Shown here piece by piece: positions 1-9,248 of a stretch of 64,000 nt of DNA. Position numbers and translations under genes: made by a program. The DNA is from Priestia endophytica DSM 13796 (GTDB lineage: Bacteria; Bacillota; Bacilli; Bacillales; Bacillaceae_H), in the NCBI RefSeq assembly GCF_900115845.1, contig NZ_FOXX01000001.1, positions 1 through 64,000 of the forward strand, read 5' to 3'. Each line of letters begins with the position of its first letter. The stretch's first letter is position 1. The notes under the pieces were generated by a model. That model was given only the letters and a program-made list of their open reading frames with translations. It did not search any database and was not told the origin of the DNA.

Positions 1-63
1 TGGAGTTAGTATAGTTTCATGGACACAATTTTATTAAGTCCTTACAATTATTTTTGAGAGGAT

Positions 64-348
64 GTGTCCGAATTGAAACGTAAACCTACAGGTAAAAAGT
101 ATAATGACGATTTTAAGAAAATCATTGTGGATTTATATCATGCTGGAAACTCGGTAAAAGAATTAAGTAGCGAATATGGCGTATCAGAAGTAACAATCTA
201 TAAATGGGTGAAAGAATTTACACCTATCAGTTCAGAAAAAGGCTCTCTGACATCGAAAGAGTTAGCTGAGATTCAGAAAGAAAACCTTCGGTTAAAACAA
301 GAACTAGACATTCTAAAAAAGGCTATGGCCATATTCGCGAAAAAGTAA
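64..348 (+). CDS. IS3-family transposase OrfA (HTH, helix-turn-helix protein)
   Basis: A 94-residue basic protein with an HTH_Tnp_1-type domain: residues about 10-55 contain YNDDFKK and VSEVTIYKWVKEF, and a leucine-zipper-like helix follows (ENLRLKQELDILKKAM). It binds the IS ends and provides the N-terminal part of the OrfAB transposase. The start is GTG at 64; a TTG at 73 would be better spaced from GAGAGG. The gene ends 12 codons after an A6G slippery run. Family assignment is clear; the start is uncertain. Confidence 0.88.
   Translation: MSELKRKPTGKKYNDDFKKIIVDLYHAGNSVKELSSEYGVSEVTIYKWVKEFTPISSEKGSLTSKELAEIQKENLRLKQELDILKKAMAIFAKK
315..321 (+). other. Programmed -1 frameshift slippery site A6G
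   Basis: AAAAAAG occurs in the end of orfA. The -1 frame from here is open through the orfB ATG at 408 with no stop, reading K-G-Y-G-H-I-R-E-K before joining OrfB. This is the standard way IS3 elements make the OrfAB fusion transposase. Confidence 0.75.
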
Positions 349-407
349 CAGAAACAGAGTTAAACCATTTTATTGAAAAACACAAAGGTCAATACTCTGT
401 CCAAAAA

Positions 408-1223
408 ATGTGCGAAGTACTAACGATTCCAAGAAGTAGCTACTATAGCTTCTTTAAAAAGACAGTGTCAAAGCGTGAACAGGAAAATCAGGAACTGACG
501 AAAGAAATCCAACGGATTTATCTGAAAAGTAAAGCGCGTTATGGTGCTCCGAAAATTCATAAGACCTTATTAAGCAATGGGTTTTATCTTAGTCTAAAAC
601 GTGTTCAACGCTTAATGAGAAAGGCTGGCATCCGTTCCATTACGAAGAAAAAGTATCGTCCCTATCCGTCAAAAGAAAAGGTTGTTCAGCTGAATAATCT
701 TTTAAAGCGAGATTTCTCTACCCAGACAATTAATGAGAAATGGGTGGCAGATATTACGTATATTCCTACCGTAAAAGATGGCTGGTGCTATTTAGCATCC
801 GTATTAGATTTACACTCCAAAAAAATCGTTGGTTATTCTTTTTCACATTCCATGACGTCGGAGCTTGTGATAGAAGCCCTTCAAAACGCTTGCTTTTCCC
901 AAAAGCCCCGTCAGGGCTTAATTCTTCATACCGATCTTGGCTCACAATACACCAGCAGTGAGTTTACTCAGTATGTCCAAGAACACAAAATCAAGCAGTC
1001 TTTTAGCCAGAAAGGCTGCCCTTATGACAATGCCTGTATGGAGTCGTTTCATGCCATATTAAAGAAAGAAGAAGTATATCATACACAATACACAAACTAT
1101 TCAGCTGCAAAGTTAGCCATGTTTCAGTTTATAGAAGGCTGGTATAACCGTAATCGAATCCATAGTAGCCTCGGCTATCAAACTCCTCAAGCTATTGAGG
1201 ATCAAATTAGAAAAACAGCTTAA
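408..1223 (+). CDS. IS3-family transposase OrfB (DDE integrase core)
   Basis: A 271-residue catalytic subunit of the transposase, normally made as an OrfAB fusion by -1 frameshifting. An HTH_21 region (residues about 30-90, with RIYLKSKARYGAPKIH) precedes an rve integrase core. The acidic triad is D115 (WVADITY), D176 (LHTDLGSQYTS) and E212 (CMESFHAILKKE), with 35 residues between the last two as usual in IS3. The C-terminus YNRNRIHSSLGYQTP is typical. The reading frame is intact, so the element may still be active. Confidence 0.92.
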   Translation: MCEVLTIPRSSYYSFFKKTVSKREQENQELTKEIQRIYLKSKARYGAPKIHKTLLSNGFYLSLKRVQRLMRKAGIRSITKKKYRPYPSKEKVVQLNNLLKRDFSTQTINEKWVADITYIPTVKDGWCYLASVLDLHSKKIVGYSFSHSMTSELVIEALQNACFSQKPRQGLILHTDLGSQYTSSEFTQYVQEHKIKQSFSQKGCPYDNACMESFHAILKKEEVYHTQYTNYSAAKLAMFQFIEGWYNRNRIHSSLGYQTPQAIEDQIRKTA

Positions 1224-1331
1224 GACTTAACTTTTTTGTGTCCAAATTATTGACTCAAATCCAATACCTATTAAAAATCTTTAAGATAATAAGTTATTCG
1301 TATTTCTCATACCAAGTAGGGAAACATAAAT

Positions 1332-2789
1332 TTATATTTTCACAAATGGAATCTTATTTGCAACTTTACTTATAACCAAAGTTGTAACCTGTTCTTTTAT
1401 AAGAATTAGAGTCAAGAAATATACTATCGCCCCTACAATAGAGACAACTATAAAGGAGACATATAAATCATTAATAAAAGTTCTAATAGATAATATTATT
1501 ATTCCCATAAATATAGATACAATTAAATATGAAATAGTAGACCTGTTAATAAAGTTTAAGCGATTATATCCTAGTGTCCTTCTTATAGTTATGTACCTAG
1601 TCACGAATACTACAATTTCCGCAAGAACTAAGGAGATACCTGCACCTATTACTCCTATGCTTGGGATTAGTAATAAGTTTAATATCAAACTAGTAATACT
1701 AGCAAAAATTGATGTGCGTAATGCGTAACCTTCATTTCCCGTTGGAACTAATACTTGATAATTCATATATGTTGATAAAGGAGATAAAATAATAGTCATT
1801 GATAATACTTTTAATAAGTTTGTTGCTTGTATAAATTCTTCTCCTCCAAGGATGTACATAATATCATATGATAAGATAAAAACTCCAAATGTAATAGGGA
1901 TAGTGATCCACAAAATGAAATTAGGAACTATTGATAGTAAATTATTAAACTTTGCAATGTCTGTCTTGATATAGTGGGAAGCCCTAGGCATGGCAACATT
2001 AGAAATTGAAGTAGAAAATAATGTGGCGGCATCAATTATTGTTTTACCTCGAGTCATAAATGCTACTGCTGTGGGACCAACAATAAAACCTAATAAAGTT
2101 CTATCTAAATTAATATATATACTTATAACAATAGAAATTGTAAAAAATATTGAGAGCTTTTTAAGATGTCTAAATGGGGCAAACTCCCTTAATTTAAAAG
2201 TCACGAACTTTCTACTATGAATAAAATTAAGCACGCTATTTAAAGTAGTTCCTAACACAATTATTAAACCATAAAGAATGTAATGATCTTGTTCTCTTAT
2301 GAGTAAAAATATAGAAAGTAGAGAGAGTAATTTTATAATAGCATTACGAATTGTAATAAAGCTATATTCCTCTAACCCCTGATAAAACCAATCAATGTTA
2401 AACATATTTAGTATAATATTTAGTGCGAAAATTAAAAGAAGTGTAGAATTTACAGATGTACTAGGGAGATTTAAGACTAACAGAATATAAACTACTGTCA
2501 TTGCTAAAGATAGAAAACCATTTATAGTCATTAATTCAATAAAAACCTGGCTTCTTTTGTCTCTGTCCTCACGATTTCTAGCTATTTCTCTTACTCCATA
2601 AGTTGTGACACCAAAGCTTGCTAATAATAAAAACCAATTAACAATGGATTTTGTGAAATCTACTTGACCAAGGTTTGAAGCTCCTAGTACTCTCGAGACA
2701 TAAGGCATTGTTATGAGCGGAAATAGTAAGTTTATCCCTGTGTATAAGACATTGTATATAGCATTTCTAATCATTGACTTTTGTTGCAA
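1332..2789 (-). CDS. Polysaccharide flippase, Wzx/MATE-like
   Basis: A 485-residue, strongly hydrophobic protein with about 12-14 predicted membrane segments. The N-terminus (NAIYNVLYTGINLLFPLITMP) and SRVLGASNLGQVDF are typical of the PST/Wzx oligosaccharide flippase family, which moves lipid-linked repeat units across the membrane. It is the last gene of the leftward exopolysaccharide cluster, with the IS element about 90 bp beyond it. The start is probably TTG at 2789, behind AAGGAG; an ATG five codons later lacks a good site. Its base composition is very AT-rich. The specific substrate cannot be read from sequence. Confidence 0.82.
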   Translation of the reverse strand: MQQKSMIRNAIYNVLYTGINLLFPLITMPYVSRVLGASNLGQVDFTKSIVNWFLLLASFGVTTYGVREIARNREDRDKRSQVFIELMTINGFLSLAMTVVYILLVLNLPSTSVNSTLLLIFALNIILNMFNIDWFYQGLEEYSFITIRNAIIKLLSLLSIFLLIREQDHYILYGLIIVLGTTLNSVLNFIHSRKFVTFKLREFAPFRHLKKLSIFFTISIVISIYINLDRTLLGFIVGPTAVAFMTRGKTIIDAATLFSTSISNVAMPRASHYIKTDIAKFNNLLSIVPNFILWITIPITFGVFILSYDIMYILGGEEFIQATNLLKVLSMTIILSPLSTYMNYQVLVPTGNEGYALRTSIFASITSLILNLLLIPSIGVIGAGISLVLAEIVVFVTRYITIRRTLGYNRLNFINRSTISYLIVSIFMGIIILSIRTFINDLYVSFIVVSIVGAIVYFLTLILIKEQVTTLVISKVANKIPFVKI

Positions 2790-2966
2790 AATTGTACTTC
2801 TCCTTCATCTTATAAAATTTAGTAAATTTAAAGTTTTAGACTAACTATTAACTATATAGCTTCTCTATAATTTTATATCCCTCTAACAAATCAAAGATTT
2901 AAGAATAAACTTTACCTATTCATTTATAATATATTTAATAATCTCACACCTCACCAGACGTTCTAA

Positions 2967-4076
2967 TTAGCTTTTCAGATAATCTACTACAGGATCAAAA
3001 CAAATATCCATATCAAAATGCTCCTCAGCATACCTTCTTATTTCACCAATAACTTCTTTTTCTTCAAGTTGGTATATTTCATCATAGAATTTTATTATTT
3101 CTTCAATATTTATAGGAGTTTCATCTGCAGGAACTCTTAGATAGTACTCAAAATCTAATACATCATCTAATTCAGTTCTTACACCTGAGACAACAGGCAA
3201 ACCCTTAGCTGCATACTCCTTTCCTTTTAGGCTACTATTATAATATACTCCGCTTCTATGTCTGCCCATGGAATCTAATGCCATATTACATTTATTATAG
3301 ATTTGATCTAACTCTTCACCATGTCTTTTACCATGAAAAATCACTCTATCTTGTAGACTATACTTATTAATAATTTCTCTATACTTATTGAAAACTCCGT
3401 CTCCTTCCCCCACTATATGGAGAAAAATATTTCTCTTTCCCCCTTTCTCATAATACCGCCCCATGCCTTCTAAGAAACGGTCATATCCGTGCCAGAAAGA
3501 ATGCATAGCAACTGCAATTAAATTAATATTGTTTTCTTTCCGTACGAGGGGAATTCTTTGTTTAATAAGTTCTGTATCTACTCCATTAGAAAGTCTTAGA
3601 GTTTTTATTCCAAATATCTCTTCATCATCGGAAAATGTAACAATTCTATCTACAAATTTAAATAATTTCTTTCGATTGTAACGGTCTTTAATGATACCTG
3701 GGACATGTATTAACTTTGAAATTTCATTATCATAAGGATATGTGGGAATTTCCAAAATAATTTTACATTCAGGGTTTCTCTTCTTTATATTCTTTAATAA
3801 TCTTAAGAAAGAATAGTCAAATGCCATTTTTCTTATATATATGAAATCTACTGAATTTAATCTTTCATAATACTTATAACTAGATATAAAGAGATTATAA
3901 GGTAGTTGTCTCATAACTTTTCTAACTATATTTCTACTAGGTTGGAAACTATATAATTCTGTTGCAAGGCCCTTTTTATTAAGAGATGTAATATGAGATT
4001 TTATTTTCTTAGAAACACCTTCGTGCTCTTGGGCTAATACTTCATTAGGAATTGAAACTAAATATAAACCTTCCAT
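2967..4076 (-). CDS. Glycosyltransferase, GT-B fold (GT4-like)
   Basis: A 369-residue cytoplasmic protein resembling family 1/4 glycosyltransferases. An N-terminal acceptor domain is followed by a C-terminal nucleotide-sugar half, with VGEGDGVFNKYREI then VIFHGKRHGEELDQIYNKCNMALDS and GKEYAAKGLPVVSG, the usual positions of the donor-binding E-x7-E region. GAGGAG lies 12 nt before the ATG. It sits between the flippase and a GT2 gene in the exopolysaccharide cluster, so it probably adds one sugar of the repeat unit. Donor and linkage are unknown. Confidence 0.72.
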   Translation of the reverse strand: MEGLYLVSIPNEVLAQEHEGVSKKIKSHITSLNKKGLATELYSFQPSRNIVRKVMRQLPYNLFISSYKYYERLNSVDFIYIRKMAFDYSFLRLLKNIKKRNPECKIILEIPTYPYDNEISKLIHVPGIIKDRYNRKKLFKFVDRIVTFSDDEEIFGIKTLRLSNGVDTELIKQRIPLVRKENNINLIAVAMHSFWHGYDRFLEGMGRYYEKGGKRNIFLHIVGEGDGVFNKYREIINKYSLQDRVIFHGKRHGEELDQIYNKCNMALDSMGRHRSGVYYNSSLKGKEYAAKGLPVVSGVRTELDDVLDFEYYLRVPADETPINIEEIIKFYDEIYQLEEKEVIGEIRRYAEEHFDMDICFDPVVDYLKS

Positions 4077-4102
4077 TTTACTAGTTAGCTCCTCTGTTAA
4101 AT

Positions 4103-5164
4103 TTAAAGTAATTTTCTTCTGATAAATGAGTAAATAGGTGTGAAATGATAACGGACGTTAAATAAATAATTGTAGACCATATTTATTAGAAAAGGACTTT
4201 TGGTCCTAATAAGTTTTACAAACAATTTAGAATAAAAATCACTTGGTCTAAAGTTATTCATCTGTTCTATAAACTTTTGATCCCTTAATATTGTATATAG
4301 AAAATGTCTCTTCTCCTTATTAGACCAATCACAATCAATATGATAATTATTATAAATACAAGTTTGTATCCCATGTATATAACCATCTGGTAAGTTAGCT
4401 GGGTATTCTTTAGACTCAATATTGTAGTATTTGAACAAACTATCAATTTGCTCACTTATTTCTCCAATTGTTTGATATAAATTTGGTGTAAAACCAGAAC
4501 TTAATGACCCTTCCCCTCTTATACAATAATGATAGTAGGCTTTATTAGATATATGGACTGATTTAATTTTTCTATAAACTTCACATATAAATAATAAATC
4601 TTCCATATAGGTCACATCTTTATTAAATTTTAATTTTTCACTTTTTATAAGGTCTGTTCTATAAATTTTGTTTGCAGCATATCCAAATATTCTTGCCTTT
4701 TCTAGTAAGATAATACTCTCTCCTATGTCTCTTTTACTTGTAGCATTAATAGTCTCTGAAGATTTACGCACTTGAGAGTTATTTTCATTTAAGTATTCGA
4801 ATATTATCCCCGTTATAAGAAGATCTGATTCTGTTTTTTCGAGTATCCTCACGTTTTCTTCTAACATGTTAGGTTCTATCCAATCATCAGAATCAACAAA
4901 GGTTAGGAACTTTCCAGTTACACAATCAATGCCTGTATTTCTAGCTACACTAACGCCTTCATTCTCCTTATGAATAACTCTAATTCTACTATCCTTCATA
5001 GCATATTCATCACAAATCTCACCACATCTATCTGGTGATCCATCATTTATGAGAATAATTTCAAAATCACTAAAGGTTTGATTAAGTATGGAATCAATAC
5101 ATTGATTTAAAAATAACTCAGCTTTGTACACCGGTATTACTATACTTATAGTAGGTCTTTGCAT
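4103..5164 (-). CDS. Glycosyltransferase family 2
   Basis: A 353-residue GT-A enzyme. The N-terminal hallmark ISIVIPVYKAELFLNQCIDS is followed by INDGSPDRC and the metal-binding motif FVDSDDW (residues about 90-96). The conserved EDLLF acceptor-side motif appears near residue 188. The C-terminal third is a less conserved region with no clear membrane helix. It inverts the configuration of an activated sugar during repeat-unit assembly. The ATG is preceded by AAGGGTGGG. It is one of four glycosyltransferases in the cluster; its sugar is unknown. Confidence 0.85.
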   Translation of the reverse strand: MQRPTISIVIPVYKAELFLNQCIDSILNQTFSDFEIILINDGSPDRCGEICDEYAMKDSRIRVIHKENEGVSVARNTGIDCVTGKFLTFVDSDDWIEPNMLEENVRILEKTESDLLITGIIFEYLNENNSQVRKSSETINATSKRDIGESIILLEKARIFGYAANKIYRTDLIKSEKLKFNKDVTYMEDLLFICEVYRKIKSVHISNKAYYHYCIRGEGSLSSGFTPNLYQTIGEISEQIDSLFKYYNIESKEYPANLPDGYIHGIQTCIYNNYHIDCDWSNKEKRHFLYTILRDQKFIEQMNNFRPSDFYSKLFVKLIRTKSPFLINMVYNYLFNVRYHFTPIYSFIRRKLL

Positions 5165-5217
5165 AATTTCCCACCCTTTTAACTATATTTCTTACTACTA
5201 TCTAATTAAAAGTTAAT

Positions 5218-6351
5218 CTATTGAAAAAAGAAGGAATATGGTGTTACTTGATACCATTCGGGCCTCAAAGTCAGTATTACAATATTATATATTAGTGATA
5301 TTAATACAACCGCAATAGTTACTCTCATAGCTACCCGTTTATTATTAATATTTTGAATGACATTAGGGAGATAAACTACAGAAACTATAGTAAAATAATC
5401 GGCTAATCTTTCTAATATACTCATTCGAATAGATAATAAGGATAATATAACTGCCGTAAGTAAAGTGAATGTATATAACCTTCTGCTATGAATTTCTATA
5501 AAATCATTATTTTTTCTTATCGAGTTCACCTTACTGGTCATGGGCTCCCTTGAATTAGACATATTATTATAAGCAAATAATATACCTGTGAGAAATATTA
5601 AAAAGTAAACTCCTGTTTTTAATATATTACCAAGATTATTGCTACCAAAGTATCTTGAAATATACACTTGGTATTGTATAAATCTACCTGTTATTAAATC
5701 AATTAATGGAAACAAAAAATAGAAAAAAGCAACACTACAAAGACTGATTATTACAAGGCTTTTATAACTAACTTTTAATTTAGGAAATATATATACTATG
5801 ATAAAAAATATAGCTGAAGTATGAATAAAGGAAGCTAATATAACAAGAATCAAAAAAGGCACTAATTTTCTTTTCACTACAAATCCTAAACTGCTAAGTA
5901 CTATCGCCATAGCTAAGTACTGTCTCAGTACATTCATAGAATTATAATAAAACATAAGTGTAATAAAAAGGTAAACACTGAGCCATACATTTGCTGAGTG
6001 CCTATATATAAATAAAAATATTAGGCCTATAGTTATAAAGCTTGTTACTATCAATATAGCTTGGCTACTATCTGTGATTGAGCTAATTATTGTATTTAGA
6101 AAAATAAAACCTTTCTCATAATAAATATTTGCCTTCGTAAAATATAAAAAATCTTGGTGAGAAACTGAATTGAAAAGGTTCAAGTAAGAATGAGTATCAT
6201 TTCCAATAAAAGGTCCTCTAAAAGCGGAAATAATAAATACAGGTAAAAACATCCATATTAGGTAAATTTTTTTATTTTTGTTATTAGTACCTTTGAAAAA
6301 AATAAATGAATTAAGAACTATAATAAATAATAATAATATATAGAAAAACAT
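5218..6351 (-). CDS. EpsG-family polysaccharide polymerase (Wzy-like)
   Basis: A 377-residue protein with about 10-12 membrane segments and a hydrophilic loop near residues 265-290. The pattern FRGPFIGNDTHSYLNLF, followed by YYEKGFIFLN and MFYYNSMNVLRQYLAMAIVL, matches the EpsG family, which polymerises or processes exopolysaccharide repeat units outside the membrane. The cluster has no other polymerase candidate, which supports the role. The ribosome site (AAAGG, 12-13 nt from ATG) is weak. The gene is highly AT-rich, like its neighbours. Confidence 0.8.
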   Translation of the reverse strand: MFFYILLLFIIVLNSFIFFKGTNNKNKKIYLIWMFLPVFIISAFRGPFIGNDTHSYLNLFNSVSHQDFLYFTKANIYYEKGFIFLNTIISSITDSSQAILIVTSFITIGLIFLFIYRHSANVWLSVYLFITLMFYYNSMNVLRQYLAMAIVLSSLGFVVKRKLVPFLILVILASFIHTSAIFFIIVYIFPKLKVSYKSLVIISLCSVAFFYFLFPLIDLITGRFIQYQVYISRYFGSNNLGNILKTGVYFLIFLTGILFAYNNMSNSREPMTSKVNSIRKNNDFIEIHSRRLYTFTLLTAVILSLLSIRMSILERLADYFTIVSVVYLPNVIQNINNKRVAMRVTIAVVLISLIYNIVILTLRPEWYQVTPYSFFFQ

Positions 6352-6380
6352 AAAAATGATTTATCCTTTCAATTCTCTTT

Positions 6381-7490
6381 TCATTTTCCTGCTATCATTC
6401 TGTAATTATCTAGAGATTTCTTAGCAATAGACTCCCAAGAAAAGTTTTCGTGTGACAATCTAATGGCATTCTTTGAATATAATGACCAATTGTCCTTTGA
6501 ATCGTGGGCTTCTAGAATTTTCTTAGCAATACTTTCTGGTGAGAAATCTGCTTTCCAACCACTTTTATATTCACTTACCTCTTCAGCTATGTTAGTACCT
6601 GGAGTCAAGAGCGCTGGGATACCATAAGATAATGCCTCCATTACCGCTAATGGTTGACCTTCAAAACGAGACGTTAGGATAAAAACATCCGTATTGTTAA
6701 GAACTTCCTTTTTCTCTTCCTCATATACCGCTCCATGTACACTTACAAGATCATTAAGATTATACTTACTTATAAGAGAAAGCACCTTAATTTCTCCTCC
6801 ATTATCATCAGGACCGTATATAGCTAATTTAATATCTCGTTTTCTCATTTCACTAGAAATAAGAGAACAAGCCTCTAATAAAATATCAATGCCTTTATGA
6901 TATGGTTCCAGTCTTCCTATAAAAGTGAATTGACAACCACGATTGTTGGTAAAATCAGTTTCCTTTACCCTAGAGGGTTCTTTTGATATAGTCATACCAT
7001 TTCCACAAACAAATGAAGAAGACCCCCATTTTGTTGACATTTGTTGTTCTTGACTTGTTAGATACTGTATAGCTGAGGAGCATTTGATAAAAGAATTAAA
7101 AAACAATGTATTACCAAGTAGTTTTTTAATATACTTCTTCTTCTGAGCATATGTTGTCAAACTGCCATGTGGAACTATCACGTATGGGACATTATTTTTA
7201 ACCAAATGCCTAGTGACTTCAATAAAATAGTAATAATATATACCATGGAATATCACAATATCAGGATTATTAAATGGCGGGGGTAATTTTGATATATCCC
7301 CTCTAGAGATATCATCCGGTGAAAAGATTTCAAAACTTTTATTTGTTTTTTCTATATCTAGTTTAATGTTAGAACAGTTTAACAACGCTACTTCTTCAAT
7401 ATAACTCTGATTTTCTAAATGCTCTGGTACAACATTGGATACTCCATTTGCTTTATTATTGTCTAACCAGGCAATATGTAAAATTACCAT
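6381..7490 (-). CDS. Glycosyltransferase, GT4 family
   Basis: A 369-residue GT-B enzyme. The N-terminal half has a glycine-rich start (GVSNVVPEHL). The C-terminal Glycos_transf_1 domain carries FIGRLEPYHKGIDILLEAC, VHGAVYEEEKKEVLNNTDVFI, and the donor-binding run SRFEGQPLAVMEALSYGIPALLT, where the two glutamates of the E-x7-E motif are visible. It is a retaining transferase for one step of repeat-unit synthesis. AGAGGTG precedes the ATG. A strong hairpin (7550-7615) separates it from the next upstream gene. Confidence 0.85.
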   Translation of the reverse strand: MVILHIAWLDNNKANGVSNVVPEHLENQSYIEEVALLNCSNIKLDIEKTNKSFEIFSPDDISRGDISKLPPPFNNPDIVIFHGIYYYYFIEVTRHLVKNNVPYVIVPHGSLTTYAQKKKYIKKLLGNTLFFNSFIKCSSAIQYLTSQEQQMSTKWGSSSFVCGNGMTISKEPSRVKETDFTNNRGCQFTFIGRLEPYHKGIDILLEACSLISSEMRKRDIKLAIYGPDDNGGEIKVLSLISKYNLNDLVSVHGAVYEEEKKEVLNNTDVFILTSRFEGQPLAVMEALSYGIPALLTPGTNIAEEVSEYKSGWKADFSPESIAKKILEAHDSKDNWSLYSKNAIRLSHENFSWESIAKKSLDNYRMIAGK

Positions 7491-7549
7491 TTTTTCACCT
7501 CTTTATATATTACCTTTCAAAATAAACAATCTAATAGAAATTCATCACA

Positions 7550-7615
7550 AAAGGCTATTAATAGTTCACCTTGCTAAGATGAATTTGAAAGGTGAAATTA
7601 TTATTAATAGCCTTT
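7550..7615 (-). repeat. Long inverted repeat between two glycosyltransferase genes
   Basis: Perfect 14-bp arms, AAAGGCTATTAATA at 7550-7563 and TATTAATAGCCTTT at 7602-7615, enclose a second nested pair, TTCACCTT (7565-7572) with AAGGTGAA (7589-7596). On the minus strand the structure is followed by TTTTG, so it could terminate or attenuate transcription between the upstream GT2 and the downstream GT4 gene. It could also stabilise mRNA ends or be a remnant of a small mobile repeat. Confidence 0.7.
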
Positions 7616-7638
7616 GATTTAATCTTTATAAATTGTTA

Positions 7639-8544
7639 TTATATACTCTTTTTTTTCATTAGGGAGATTCCTATTTTAAAAACTTCTGTAGGAGATGCCC
7701 ATAATGCAGCTAATATGTTTTTTATACTAGACCCTATCTTTTTACCTTTTAAAGAAACATAGGCTAATACAGCATAATGCCTAAACTGAATATACTTAAT
7801 CTCAGCTTTACTTAATTTATTGAAGTAGTTCTTTTTAAATTCATAAAGCATGTTCTCCCCCAGAACTTTATTATCCCCTGTAGATAATCCCTCTTGAAAT
7901 CCATGAACATAGGCAATTGTATCATTGCTAGGAAGATATCCTATTTTCTCTCCACTATTAATAGTTTTAACCATTAAATAAAATTCATCACCTATGTCTA
8001 TAGAGTCAAACCCACCGATAGCATGCAAAAACTCTCTTGTGTACATAAATGTATCGGTGCCTGTAATATGGTACATTAAGTGACATTTAAGTAAAGTTTC
8101 CCTATCATAACTAGTAAGATAATTTCTTTTCCTTATGTCAACAATTTTTCCCTCTTTGTTCTTCAAAACCAAATCTGTAAAACACATCTGTAGCTTATTA
8201 TCTTCCATAAATCTTACCTGTTTCGCTATCTTTTCTGGTAGATATATATCGTCATCATCCAAGAAAGTTATATACTTACCTGTTGCTTTAAATATACCTC
8301 TATTTCGAGTTTTCGAAGAACCTAAATTCCTCTCATTCTTAATGTGTATTAATTCTTTATTACATTGAGAGTATTTAGAGATTATTTCCTTTACTTCTCT
8401 ATCATAGTCTGAGGATTCACCATTATCATCAATTACTATAATTTCCACATTAGGATATGTCTGTTCCATTAAAGAATTAATAGCTCTATCTAATGAGACC
8501 TTCCGTTTATAAGTTGGTACTATCACACTTACTTTGCTATCCAT
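7639..8544 (-). CDS. Glycosyltransferase family 2
   Basis: A 301-residue GT-A enzyme. It opens with VSVIVPTYKRKVSLDRAINS, then IDDNGE, and has the metal-binding FLDDDDIYLPEKI. Near the middle, TGTDTFMYTREFLHAIGGFDS and GDEFYLM are the usual acceptor-side motifs. The ATG at 8544 is chosen because GAGG lies 9 nt upstream; an ATG at 8562 is possible but lacks a good site. It follows the initiating sugar transferase almost directly, so it may add the second sugar of the repeat unit. Confidence 0.84.
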   Translation of the reverse strand: MDSKVSVIVPTYKRKVSLDRAINSLMEQTYPNVEIIVIDDNGESSDYDREVKEIISKYSQCNKELIHIKNERNLGSSKTRNRGIFKATGKYITFLDDDDIYLPEKIAKQVRFMEDNKLQMCFTDLVLKNKEGKIVDIRKRNYLTSYDRETLLKCHLMYHITGTDTFMYTREFLHAIGGFDSIDIGDEFYLMVKTINSGEKIGYLPSNDTIAYVHGFQEGLSTGDNKVLGENMLYEFKKNYFNKLSKAEIKYIQFRHYAVLAYVSLKGKKIGSSIKNILAALWASPTEVFKIGISLMKKKSI

Positions 8545-8563
8545 ATTATATTTCCTCACCATA

Positions 8564-9181
8564 TTACAAATTTCTCTTCTCTGACTGTTCTACAGGTTCT
8601 CCCTCTCTAACGCCCTCACTTCTAAGAATACTAAATATTGTCTTAAAGAATACTTTACAATCGAACAGTAAACTCATTTTTTGTACATACTCACCATCTA
8701 ATTTAGCTTTAACAAAAATAGGAAGTTCATCTCTACCATTTATCTGAGCCCAACCAGTTAACCCTGGATATATACTATGCACGTTATACTTATCCCTCTC
8801 ATCAATCAGATCATATTGATTTTGCAAACTAGGTCTTGGTCCAATAAGGCTCATATCTCCTCTTAATATATTTATTAGCTGAGGAAGTTCATCAAGGCTT
8901 GTCTTCCTTAAAAACTTTCCAATTCGCGTTATAAATAGGGTTGAATCTTTTAGCATGTGTGTTGGTGTATTCTTAGGAGCATCAGTAACCATAGTTCGGA
9001 ATTTTAATATATAAAAGACCTTTTTATCCTTGCCTACTCGCTCTTGTTTAAAAAGGATTGGCCCTCTTGAGTCAATTTTTATTAAAATAGCTAAGATTAA
9101 GAATAAAGGAGAAAGTATAACTACAGCAATACAAGAGAGTAAAAAATCTATAATTCGTTTAACTTGAAAATATGTTCTCAT
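8564..9181 (-). CDS. Initiating sugar (undecaprenyl-phosphate) transferase, EpsL-like
   Basis: A 205-residue member of the polyprenyl-phosphate hexose-1-phosphate transferase family, in its short form. One N-terminal membrane segment (residues about 8-32) is followed by the conserved block GPILFKQERVGKDKKVF, FRTM, LRKTSLDELPQLINILRGDMSLIGPRP and YPGLTGWAQINGRD. The DE pair in SLDELPQ is the catalytic region of this family. It loads the first sugar phosphate on undecaprenyl phosphate. It is co-directional with and adjacent to the glycosyltransferases, consistent with one operon. Confidence 0.92.
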   Translation of the reverse strand: MRTYFQVKRIIDFLLSCIAVVILSPLFLILAILIKIDSRGPILFKQERVGKDKKVFYILKFRTMVTDAPKNTPTHMLKDSTLFITRIGKFLRKTSLDELPQLINILRGDMSLIGPRPSLQNQYDLIDERDKYNVHSIYPGLTGWAQINGRDELPIFVKAKLDGEYVQKMSLLFDCKVFFKTIFSILRSEGVREGEPVEQSEKRNL

Positions 9182-9248
9182 TTAAACACTCTTTCATTTT
9201 AGAATTTATTAATTAGGTAATATTTTTTTCTTACTTGATAGCCCAAAG

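Larger units (their letters stand above)
20..1244 (+). mobile_element. IS3-family insertion sequence (IS150-like), complete
   Basis: Imperfect terminal inverted repeats lie at 20-40 (TGGACACAATTTTATTAAGTC) and 1224-1244 (GACTTAACTTTTTTGTGTCCA), matching at 16 of 21 positions when one is reverse-complemented; they start with TG and end with CA as in this family. Between them are orfA and orfB in overlapping phases, encoding a HTH protein and a DDE transposase. The bases outside the ends (TCA on the left, AAT on the right) do not form a target duplication, so the copy may be old or its flanks rearranged. Confidence 0.9.
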
